Assembly (NCBI GenBank): GCA_013201155.1
Contig: CP053716.1
Span: 1,178,001-1,242,000 of the forward strand
Source of the DNA: Berryella wangjianweii
GTDB taxonomy: Bacteria; Actinomycetota; Coriobacteriia; Coriobacteriales; Eggerthellaceae
Direction: 5' to 3'
Length of the DNA: 64,000 nt
Every line of letters starts with the position of its first letter. Within the stretch, counting starts at the first letter, position 1. The translations under genes and the position numbers were made by a program. Shown piece after piece: positions 16,162 through 23,907 of the stretch. Below the pieces are notes generated by a model that ran no database searches, was not told where the DNA came from, and saw only the letters and a program-made list of their open reading frames with translations.

Positions 16162-17325
16162 ATGGATATCATCGAAAACGGCCAGGGATTCCTGCGTCAG
16201 AACCTTCATGGCGACATGGCTTACGCTTCGTTCTGCCCTGCCCCCCTCGCAAGCGTTGCGCCCCTTAGCCTCGATGACAGCGCGGCTCGACTGCTGGCCA
16301 AGTGCTCCCTTAAGCTCGGAGAACTTCAGGGCTCGCTGAGCTTCGTGCCGAATGCTCCCCAGTACCTTGCCATGTACGTTCGCAAGGAAGCGCTAGTCTC
16401 GTCGCAGATCGAAGGCACGCAATGCACTTTCGACGACATTCTTGACCCTCGTCTGGCGAATCGCAGTGCCGACGTTACAGACGTGGTGGCATATGTGCGG
16501 GCTCTCAACCACGCCACCCAGCGACTCTCTGAACTGCCTCTTTGCATACGCCTTCTGCGTGAAACGCACCGCGAGCTTCTGCAGGGAACGCGTGGGGCCG
16601 AACGGAACCCCGGACTGGTGCGCACTTCGCAGAACTGGATAGGCACAGGAGGATGCGGTCTCAGCCAGGCCGCCTTCGTGCCCCCTAACATCGAAGACAT
16701 GACCTCTGCGCTTATCGATCTTGAGGCGTTCATGAACGATGACCGAGAAACGGACCCGCTGATCAAAGCGGCGCTGATTCACTATCAGTTCGAAACGATC
16801 CACCCCTTCCTCGACGGAAACGGGCGCCTGGGAAGACTGCTGATTACCCTGTCGCTGATGAACGACGGGGTGCTCTCACAGCCTCTTCTCTATCCCTCCT
16901 ACCAGCTGAAACTACGCAGAAGCGAATACTACGACCAGCTGATGAACGTGAGGCGAACGGGTTCGTACGCTTCGTGGGTGTCGTTCTTCTGCGCATGCAT
17001 GCTGGCCGCCGCCGAAGATGGCCTCGAAAGCATCCATAGCCTGGCCAGCCTGCATGAGGAAAGCCTGCGCAAGATCAACGTCGGCCTGGGTCGCACCGCA
17101 CTGAACGGCCATGCGATGCTGTCCCTGCTTGAAGAATGCCCCCTGCTTGATGTGACCTTCGCGACAGAACGTCTCGGCCTGTCGCGCACGACAGTGGCAA
17201 ATCTAATGAAATCGTTTGTTGAAATGGGCATTCTTCAGACATTGAACGAAGGGCGCAGCAGGTACCGCATCTATGGGTACGAGCCTTATCTGAAGATTCT
17301 CCGTCGGGGAGCAAGCCCTCTGTAG
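16162..17325 (+). CDS. Fic-domain protein with N-terminal inhibitory motif and C-terminal winged helix
   Basis: 387 residues. The Fic motif HPFLDGNGRLGR at residues 214-225 is complete, so AMP transfer or a related nucleotidyl transfer should be possible. The inhibitory-helix motif S80-x-x-x-E84-G85 lies N-terminal to the Fic core, making it a class II (self-inhibited) Fic protein. The last ~70 residues (VTFATERLGLSRTTVANLMKS) form a winged helix-turn-helix, as in many Fic-DUF4172/wHTH proteins. The start at 16162 has AAGGAGG five bases upstream. An open frame extends 69 codons further but runs through the repeat array. Self-regulation by binding the upstream inverted repeats is a reasonable inference. 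The target is unknown. Confidence 0.88.
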   Translation: MDIIENGQGFLRQNLHGDMAYASFCPAPLASVAPLSLDDSAARLLAKCSLKLGELQGSLSFVPNAPQYLAMYVRKEALVSSQIEGTQCTFDDILDPRLANRSADVTDVVAYVRALNHATQRLSELPLCIRLLRETHRELLQGTRGAERNPGLVRTSQNWIGTGGCGLSQAAFVPPNIEDMTSALIDLEAFMNDDRETDPLIKAALIHYQFETIHPFLDGNGRLGRLLITLSLMNDGVLSQPLLYPSYQLKLRRSEYYDQLMNVRRTGSYASWVSFFCACMLAAAEDGLESIHSLASLHEESLRKINVGLGRTALNGHAMLSLLEECPLLDVTFATERLGLSRTTVANLMKSFVEMGILQTLNEGRSRYRIYGYEPYLKILRRGASPL

Positions 17326-17339
17326 CGGCTTGGCGGCCA

Positions 17340-18284
17340 TTACGCACCCGCCGCCGAATCCGCGCGCGGCGCACGCAAAGCCGTCAGCGCCGGATACTGC
17401 GACACCACCACGCCCGCGAGGATCAGCGCCACTCCCAGCACCTGGAACGACGACACGGCCTCGCCCAGAATCAGATACGACAGCACGATCGAGGTGGGCA
17501 GCTCAGATGACGCAAGCACGCTTACCACGCCGGCGGGCAAAGCGGGCCCGCCCCAGCCGAACAGCAGAACGGGCAGGAACAGGGCGAACATCCCCTGCGT
17601 GAACCCGAAGGGCGCCTGGCGCAGAACCTCGCCGCTTACCAGGAACGACGGGCACATCACCACCGCCACCGCAACGGCAACCACCAAGGCGCCGCCGCAG
17701 ATTTCGAACCCGCGCTGCATCGAGGGCATCTGCGCGGCCGCGCTGCTGGAGAACACCACGAACAGCGTGTAGGTGACGGCAGAGGCCAGGGCGAACGCCA
17801 TTCCCGCCAGGTCGTACGATACTTCGGGATTCCCTGGAGCCAGCCCGCTGGCAAGCAGCGTGCCCGCCACCACCACCGCAGCGGCAAGCGTCTCCCACCA
17901 ACGGGGCGGCCTGCGCGTGATGATCGCCTGGGCAACGATTCCCATCCACGTGAACTGGAATAGCAGCGTCAGCGCCACGGCAACGGGGAGCGTGGCCAAC
18001 GCGATGCTGTAGAACACCGTGGTCAGCCCCGACATCACGCCCGTAAGAATCAGCTTGGCATGGTGGATGCCGGAAGCGCCAACCCAGCAGATACCGCGAG
18101 CGCGCTGAATCATGCAGGCCACGGCAAACAGAATCGCCGCGAACACCGTTTGACCCACCGTGGTCTGCGCCCAATCGAATCCCTGCTCATAGGCCATCTT
18201 CACCACTGGAGCCATGCCGCCGTAGCAGGCGCCGGCAAGAAAAACCAGCAGCGAGCTTCTCAGCATGGTCGAACCGCGCGTCAT
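17340..18284 (-). CDS. EamA/DMT-family membrane transporter
   Basis: About 314 residues with ten TM segments in two EamA repeats (first opening LLVFLAGACYGGMAPVVK, second ending SSFQVLGVALILAGVVV). This drug/metabolite transporter superfamily exports amino acids, nucleosides and similar metabolites. The cargo is unknown. The start at 18284 is chosen because AAGAGGAG lies seven bases before it. The frame stays open another 47 codons upstream, with a highly charged sequence unlike the family N-terminus. It converges on the Fic gene with only 14 bp between stops. Confidence 0.82.
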   Translation of the reverse strand: MTRGSTMLRSSLLVFLAGACYGGMAPVVKMAYEQGFDWAQTTVGQTVFAAILFAVACMIQRARGICWVGASGIHHAKLILTGVMSGLTTVFYSIALATLPVAVALTLLFQFTWMGIVAQAIITRRPPRWWETLAAAVVVAGTLLASGLAPGNPEVSYDLAGMAFALASAVTYTLFVVFSSSAAAQMPSMQRGFEICGGALVVAVAVAVVMCPSFLVSGEVLRQAPFGFTQGMFALFLPVLLFGWGGPALPAGVVSVLASSELPTSIVLSYLILGEAVSSFQVLGVALILAGVVVSQYPALTALRAPRADSAAGA

Positions 18285-18679
18285 TGCCTGACTCCTCTTC
18301 CCACCAGTCATCGAAAGCGAGCCTTCTGCCGCCTGTACCGCCCGCGCTGCCTGTGCCTCCTGCAGCGCCCTTTTCCGACGCCCTTCTCCGGCGCGCCGCT
18401 CCTCATCCATAAGCGAAAAGCGCACACGGGTCGATTCGCACGTGCCCTACAAGTATAGGCCCTGATGACCGTCAGGAAGCAAGTGCTCCGAATTATGAGC
18501 GATCGCCCTGCGAAGAGGGAAGCGCCAAGATGAAGTCGGCCAAACTGAGCGCAGTGGCGTCGCCGCTGCGGAGGGGCATGCCGCCGTTGCGAAAAGCAGC
18601 CTGATGACGCCCACGCGAAGATGCCCCGACAGCGCAGGCGCGCCATCGGGGCATCTCAGAGAACCTTGCGAAGCGCATC
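18285..18679. other. Intergenic region: EamA promoter side and adhesin terminator
   Basis: No gene is supported. On the minus strand a TATACT box at 18457-18452 may belong to the EamA promoter, with a long leader of about 165 bases. The adhesin terminator lies at 18620-18655. Confidence 0.4.
18620..18655 (-). terminator. Hairpin terminator of the Cna-B adhesin gene
   Basis: A 10-bp stem GATGCCCCGA (18620-18629) pairs with TCGGGGCATC (18646-18655) around a 16-base loop, 25 bp past the adhesin stop codon. There is no strong T-run, so efficiency is uncertain. Confidence 0.6.
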
Positions 18680-20829
18680 CTAGCTGCGCTTGCGCAAAGG
18701 GAGCTCCGTGCAGGTCTGACGCCGGCGAGGCATGGAGCGAAGAGCGGCCCCCGCAGCGATCAGAACAGCAAGGCACGCACCCGCAAGCGGCCCAAGCGGA
18801 TCGCCTGTCACAGGAAGAGCGTGCTTGCGCACAGGCACGTGGGTGTTGGTGATCGTAAACCCACTGGCAGCATCGCCTTCGATCGTCGTGGTATAGCGCG
18901 CGGGGTCCACGCCCGACACCTCGGCCTCCGTGACGGTGTAGGCGATCTCGCCGCCGTCGGCGCGGTGCTTGGGCAGGTCCTCGAAGGCGCCCTTCCAGCC
19001 GTTGGCCTCGCTGAGCCTCAGCTCGCGGCCCGTGTCGGCGCCGTCGGCCAGCAGCCTCACCGTGACCTCGGTGCCCCTCGGGCCCACCCAGTCCTTCTGG
19101 ACGGGCACGCGCGTCTTCTCGGTGTTGGTGTTGGTGATGGTGAAGCCGCCCAGGGCGTCGCCCTCCACCTTCGTGTCGTACTTGGAGCCGTCCACGCCCG
19201 ACACCTCGGCCTCCGTGACGGTGTAGGCGATCTCGCCGCCGTCGGCGCGGTGCTTGGGCAGGTCCTCGAAGGCGCCCTTCCAGCCGTTGGCCTCGCTGAG
19301 CCTCAGCTCGCGGCCCGTGTCGGCGCCGTCGGCCAGCAGCCTCACCGTGACCTCGGTGCCCCTCGGGCCCACCCAGTCCTTCTGGACGGGCACGCGCGTC
19401 TTTATGCGCTCGTTCGTCACCGTCTTAATTGCTCCGCCGGACTTCGTCACCGTCAAGGTGTACACCTGGTCAGTGGGCAAATATCCCTTCGGCGCCGTTT
19501 TCTCGCGCACCTTGTAGGAGCCCTGCTTCAACGCGTCCGAAGTCACCGTCCCGTCAGGCCCCGTGGTCAGATCAAACGTCGAGCCATCCGGGGCGGTCAC
19601 TTCAAACACCGCATTCGCCAGCTTGATGCTCTTGTCCTCGGCATCGACCTTGATCAGCCTGATCTTGCTTGCCAGATCCGCGTTTATATTCCCACCGGAC
19701 GAGGCCGCCTGGTACGCACGCTCCACCTTGGTCTCACCCTTGCTGGATGACAGAATTCCCTTGTTCGGAAGGTAGGTGCCCGGAGTGTACGTGGTTCGGT
19801 ACCTCAGCTTGTAGGAATCAGAAATATCGCCCAAAGTCAGCTTGAACGTCTTGTTTCCCGGCCCGAAGGTCAGCTTGCCGGCCAAATCAATGGTTTCCAG
19901 AACCTGCTGCTCCTCGCCGTACTCATTGTAACGAACGCGCGTGAGCTTGAAGCTGTCCGGAATGAACGACTCATCGGAGTTCTCCATCGAATCGGTAATG
20001 ACCGCATTGGTGAGCTTCTGCTTGCTATGGTTGATGCGCATCGTCCACTGCGCCTGATTGGGCTTTCCGTCTACCCCGTACCCCCACTTCAGCAGCAACT
20101 CGTCCTTCGGACGAACGGGGCCCGTGATGTGCACGTCGCCGGAACGCGACTTCACCACGCCGTTTACGCTCAGATCGAAGCCATTCTTTCCGTCAAGCTT
20201 CAGGCGCTCCTTGACCAGCGTGGCCGCCACGCGCATGGTGCCCTTCACGTTGTACTGATTCTCCACGGCCTTGGTGAAGGTAACACGCAGGTTTCCACCT
20301 GTGCCATCGGCGCCGGCGGTAACCTGTCCCTTGGCAATAACTTTTCCGTCTTGATTGAGGATATCGAAATTATGGGGGCTCAGCCACGAGGGGAATCGCA
20401 TCGAGTTAGGCAGGCCCACATCAAAGTAATCACCCTCACGGATGGTCGCGTCCAGATGACTGGCATCCCAGGTGATGACGGTGTAGCAAGCGTCCAGATA
20501 GTACAGTTCATCGACTTTCTTACCAAAGAGGTTCTGTATCTGAAAGTCAGTGATCCGAACGTCTATCTGACGTCCAGCTTGCTGAGGGGCAGAGAAGCCC
20601 CCCCCCCTGATTTTTCCGATGCTGCGGCAGACTCAGCGCCAGAGACCTCGGCAGCCTGCGGAGAGGAATCGGGCTCCGACTTCAGAGGACTCGCTGCAGC
20701 GGCATCAGCTGCAGTCTCCTCCGCCGGAGGTGCGGCAGACGCTTCGGAGAGAGCTCCCGTGATTCCACTGGGAACCACCAGGCTCACCGCAAGCAGCACC
20801 CCCAAAAGATGATGCCATCGTCTTTTCAT
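18680..20829 (-). CDS. Cna-B/LPXTG adhesin interrupted at a G10 tract (probable phase-variable, OFF state)
   Basis: From the ATG at 20829 the first 88 codons encode a signal peptide and an Ala/Glu/Ser-rich stretch, then hit a stop at 20563 just after a run of ten Gs. In the frame shifted by one base the protein continues without a stop to 18680. If the tract held 11 (or 8) Gs the product would be about 716 (or 715) residues. Its parts would be a ligand-binding-like head (DYFDVGLPNSM, TMRINHSKQKL), a SpaA-type fold with KAPKGYLP-like TAPKGYLPTD, two nearly identical Cna-B repeats (VPVQKDWVGPRGTEVTVRL), the sorting motif LPVTGD, a hydrophobic span and RRR tail. The preserved downstream frame and the tract position suggest slipped-strand switching rather than decay. 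A homopolymer sequencing error would look the same. Confidence 0.8.
18906..19117. repeat. Cna-B repeat DNA, copy A (212 bp)
   Basis: Appears identical to 19191-19402, 285 bp away. It encodes most of one Cna-B domain. Confidence 0.9.
19191..19402. repeat. Cna-B repeat DNA, copy B (212 bp)
   Basis: Partner of 18906-19117. Absence of even silent differences by eye implies recent duplication or gene conversion and the potential for repeat gain or loss. Confidence 0.9.
20598..20607 (-). repeat. Homopolymer of ten G (minus strand) in the adhesin gene
   Basis: The plus strand shows ten consecutive C. On the coding strand the codons read TCA then GGG GGG GGG G. One extra G restores the frame to the 600-codon downstream part. 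It sits about 75 codons from the start, after the signal peptide. Confidence 0.9.
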
Positions 20830-21540
20830 CGCTCCCCACCTTCTCTCGCCAACCGCCAACCAAGAACGTCCTGCGTCATGCGCGTTTCAAGCGGTCACTT
20901 CGGGCGATGTCGTGCACAGTGCCCCCGAGCAAAGCCGTCGGTCTTGATGCGGTCTCTTCTGCTCCCTTTTTCATTAATCTAGTTTTCATCTACCGTATAT
21001 GCGACACGTTAATATGGTTATACTTATTTATTCTTTTAATAATATCCATATGATTTGGTCGTATACAGGAAGCCGAAATCTAAATCTCTTTATTTTTACC
21101 ACTGTACATGAAGCCCCGTTGAGATCAGATAAAACTTTTCAGGATGTTTTAAATTTTATGACGATATAGTAATTAATACCCAGATGAACGCAGGGTGCCA
21201 TCCTTGGGCTTAACTTGGACTTCGCCCTCCTGAAAGCCAAGCGCTCACGAAGCGCACCGCTCGACGCAAGCGCCCTCCTCAGCCGCATACAAATGCGCAA
21301 GGGCGTGGGGCACGGACGGCGAATGCCAAAGACGCGCTTAAGCGGGCCCGTCTTTACTGACGTGCTTGAGCTGGTCTTCACGTACACGCCGTTGGCAACC
21401 TGCGAGAATCCCTGGAATTCGTCGCTACGATCGACCACCCAGCAATAGCGCTCGGCGATTCCACCATAGCTCCCCTTCTCGATGGTCGCGCGATTATCAA
21501 ACAAAAACCCTGGTCCGCTTTCGCAGATCAGGGTCGTAGT
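20830..21540. other. AT-rich leader/promoter region of the adhesin, island-adjacent
   Basis: About 700 bp with no convincing gene. 20970-21180 is strikingly AT-rich compared with neighbours and includes a minus-strand TATAAC-type box near 21020. It probably holds the adhesin promoter and a long 5' leader. A minus-strand open frame (21139-21606) crosses the tRNA remnant and is not trusted as a gene. Confidence 0.45.
21503..21534 (-). terminator. Terminator next to the tRNA remnant, probably the original tRNA terminator
   Basis: On the minus strand ACCCTG..CAGGGT with further inner pairs closes on a GAAA tetraloop and is followed by TTTTT. It lies just past the displaced 3' half of tRNA-Met, exactly where the terminator of the uninterrupted tRNA gene would be. 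Confidence 0.75.
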
Positions 21541-21587
21541 TTTGATCGCGGGGGCAGAATTTGAACCTACGGCCTCCAGGTTATGAG
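21541..21587 (-). mobile_element. Left attachment site: displaced 3' half of tRNA-Met
   Basis: 47 bp matching 31111-31157 with three mismatches, all transitions. It spans the anticodon loop to the 3' end of the tRNA. The CCA-encoding end has mutated, consistent with relaxed selection on a non-functional copy. Confidence 0.85.
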
Positions 21588-21711
21588 AACATTCCAGCCC
21601 CGCCAAGCATCATCATTTTCGCCAACAAGCGACAGACCTGCACTTTTATTGGCAGTCAACGTTCAGGATTATGGGCTCCCATTCGGTTCGACGGGCTGAT
21701 TCGGCTCCAAT

Positions 21712-22842
21712 TTATCTCCACTTTTTTGAACGAATTACGTCCCATTGATAGGCAAATTCCAATTTGTCGACCTGGGCGACAAAGGAAGCGAACTCGCACT
21801 GAAGCTCGATTGGCGGCAACGGAACCTGAAGTTTTCCCAGGTCGGTTTTCGGGATGTTAGACATCGATTTCGCCGATCCATGAGCCAACGCGCGTACGCT
21901 ATTGGAAAATGGCGAGATACCCAGCAATGCAGTCAAATATATGGCGTCAATACTCTCCAACGGATGCATGCGGAAAACCAGATCGGGAAACATGAGGTTC
22001 GGAGTGTCTTCTTTAACGAGCACACAGGCGCCCACAAGCTCAGGAGTATTTTTTCGCGCCACAAGAATATCCCCGAAGCATACCTCCTTACCTGGGACCA
22101 CTTCGCACCCATCAGGCATGGCCTTATTCTCACTCGAGAGATAAGCGCCCGACGACAAAGCGCTTAGCTTCAAAACGCCAGGCTCGAGTTCATTACGCGG
22201 TTCCGCTTTGCAGTTAACACTTTTGCCCGAGTCAATAGATTCGACACAGCTGAGCAGTGGTGCATGATCCCATTTGCACAGCATTTGTTCGGGTGTTGCA
22301 CCGAACATCTCGATAAACCGGGATTTGACCAGCTCGTCAAGCTTGGTCATATAAGCTTCGGCCAACGCGATCTGCGTCTCTACCAAGCCGAGTTTCTTAA
22401 GACACTCTTCCTGAATAGCGAGAGACGGAATGTCAAGCTCCATCTGGCTCAACGCTTCAAACTTAAGATTATGCCTAACGGTCCCCGTGGACCTAAACTC
22501 CACTTGGTCAAGCCCAGGCTTGCTCTTGAGAAATTTGACGACATACGCTGGGAGCAAACGCGTCACGTCAACCGAGAAGACGACGTACAGAGGGCTGACA
22601 ATAGCGCGATCTATCTTGTCCTGAAGAGCGACAGAACCAACGTTGATACGTGAAGGGTTGTACGCAATCATTCCACGCTCGACGACCTTGTAGGCTCTGA
22701 GCTCTTTGCTGAACACCTCTTTAGAAAAATACTCTGTCGATGGAACAAATCCTTGAGAGTTCGTAACGCTATAGACGTCAGTGCAGCTTCCATCCTTGTT
22801 CTTGGCCTTTGTAGCGGTCACATATTCACCCAGCTTCACCAT
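21712..22842 (-). CDS. hsdS: Type I restriction-modification specificity subunit, second copy (HsdS2)
   Basis: 376 residues with the two-target-recognition-domain layout. TRD1 spans about residues 1-150, a conserved helix carries KLDELVKSRFIEMFG, then TRD2 and the distal PPIELQ..FVAQVDKLEF motif. It is a second specificity gene behind the recombinase, in the same orientation as the first. The 41-bp leader including the first codons is identical to that of HsdS1, and the central and distal conserved segments also match at DNA level. The TRDs themselves are unrelated in sequence to those of HsdS1. The tail after FVAQVDKLEF is replaced by a short unrelated sequence, so the last helix is truncated. 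Whether it forms an active subunit or acts as a TRD store is open. Confidence 0.85.
   Translation of the reverse strand: MVKLGEYVTATKAKNKDGSCTDVYSVTNSQGFVPSTEYFSKEVFSKELRAYKVVERGMIAYNPSRINVGSVALQDKIDRAIVSPLYVVFSVDVTRLLPAYVVKFLKSKPGLDQVEFRSTGTVRHNLKFEALSQMELDIPSLAIQEECLKKLGLVETQIALAEAYMTKLDELVKSRFIEMFGATPEQMLCKWDHAPLLSCVESIDSGKSVNCKAEPRNELEPGVLKLSALSSGAYLSSENKAMPDGCEVVPGKEVCFGDILVARKNTPELVGACVLVKEDTPNLMFPDLVFRMHPLESIDAIYLTALLGISPFSNSVRALAHGSAKSMSNIPKTDLGKLQVPLPPIELQCEFASFVAQVDKLEFAYQWDVIRSKKWR
21752..21785. repeat. Distal hsdS conserved block, left copy
   Basis: 34 bp matching 27361-27394 with one difference, encoding the minus-strand FVAQVDKLEFA segment. Sequence similarity between the two hsdS genes stops abruptly at 21752. 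Confidence 0.85.
22301..22342. repeat. Central hsdS conserved block with candidate recombination motif, left copy
   Basis: 42 bp matching 27910-27951 with one difference. It encodes LDELVKSRFIEMFG and contains ATAAACCGGGATTTG at 22313-22327. Confidence 0.85.
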
Positions 22843-22873
22843 CTACCCCACCTCCCCGCTAAACCGGGGTTTG
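22833..22873. repeat. hsdS leader/start block with candidate recombination motif, left copy
   Basis: A 41-bp perfect match to 28439-28479. It covers the ribosome-binding site and first codons of hsdS2 and contains CTAAACCGGGGTTTG at 22859-22873. Confidence 0.9.
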
Positions 22874-22876
22874 AGG

Positions 22877-23866
22877 CTAGCCAATGTACTTGTGGTGAGA
22901 TTGCTTCACGTTCTGCTGATCGACCATTGCATAGCAAAGCGTAGTATCAATCTTGCTGTGCCCTAGCAACACCTGCACTTGTTCTATGGGCATGCCCTTG
23001 TCAATGGCCCTAGTGGCAAGGGTTCGTCTGAACTTGTGAGGATGGATGCGCTGCCCCAGCTTCTCTCTGCCCAGCTTCCTGAGCATAGCCTCGACGCCGC
23101 TGATCTCAAGACGGTCATGCGGTGCGTTCAGGGAAACGAAGAGTGCTGGGTTCCCGTCGTTCCTCATCGTCAAATAGTCACGCAGATGCACCTTGGCACG
23201 CGCGTCGAAGTAAACTTTCCGCTCCTTACTGCCCTTGCCGTGCACGATGCATTCCCGGCCCTCGAAGTCAATATCGGCACGATCAAGCTTGACCAGCTCG
23301 CCAACACGCATCCCGGTTGAAGACAGCAAATCGATGATCGCCAAATCGCGAACGTTGCAGCAGCCATCCCTCAAGGTCTCCATCGACTCGTCGGAGATGA
23401 TCGGCTTGACGTCTTTCGTTGCCCGAATCTTCTTGATGCGCCTGGCGGGACTCTTGTAGATGAGGTCCTCGGCCTCCAGCCACGAGAACAGACTCGAAAT
23501 GATACGGCGCACGTTATCAACCGTAACGTTGCTGACCCCGTTTGCCGACTGGCACGAGAACAAGTACCCCCTCACGTCATCCGTAGACATGCTCGCGAAG
23601 GACTTCGCCACCGCATCCGAGAAGCGCCTTAAAGTCGACCCGTAATAGGCCAGCGTCCTTGGGGAGCAGCCCTCGATGGTCTTGGCTGAGAGAAAGGCCT
23701 CTATGGCGTGCTCGTTGTCCTGATATCGCCCTTCAGCCGAGGGAAAGTCACCTTCGTCTATCAGGCAATGGCTAAGCACAGCGTGCAGCCTCATCATCTG
23801 GCCTCCGTCCAATGCCGGCGCCATGAGCCTCTCAATCTCGCTGATCTCCAGAAGTTTCTCTTGCAT
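22877..23866 (-). CDS. Tyrosine recombinase of the hsdS locus
   Basis: 329 residues with an N-terminal SAM-like core-binding domain and a C-terminal catalytic domain. The full catalytic set is present: Arg187 (STGMRVGEL), Lys214 (GKGSKERK), His277 and Arg280 (HPHKFRR), His303 (LLGHSKI) and Tyr312 (CYAMVDQ). It resembles XerC/PsrA-type recombinases found inside type I restriction loci. It lies between hsdR and hsdS2 in the same transcriptional direction, 41 bp after hsdR and 34 bp before hsdS2. It is the only recombinase in the island, so it might shuffle hsdS segments, move the island, or both. The shuffling role is favoured by the repeated motif described in the findings. Confidence 0.9.
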   Translation of the reverse strand: MQEKLLEISEIERLMAPALDGGQMMRLHAVLSHCLIDEGDFPSAEGRYQDNEHAIEAFLSAKTIEGCSPRTLAYYGSTLRRFSDAVAKSFASMSTDDVRGYLFSCQSANGVSNVTVDNVRRIISSLFSWLEAEDLIYKSPARRIKKIRATKDVKPIISDESMETLRDGCCNVRDLAIIDLLSSTGMRVGELVKLDRADIDFEGRECIVHGKGSKERKVYFDARAKVHLRDYLTMRNDGNPALFVSLNAPHDRLEISGVEAMLRKLGREKLGQRIHPHKFRRTLATRAIDKGMPIEQVQVLLGHSKIDTTLCYAMVDQQNVKQSHHKYIG

Positions 23867-23907
23867 GTTCGTCCCCTCCCTGGGTGAGCGCAGGAAAGGA
23901 CGAGTTC

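Noticed and set aside
21139..21606. 155-codon minus-strand frame next to the island
   Set aside because: It runs through the terminator and displaced tRNA half, and has no recognisable domain or ribosome-binding site. The segment around VVDRSDEFQG looks mildly protein-like, so a decayed gene cannot be fully excluded.
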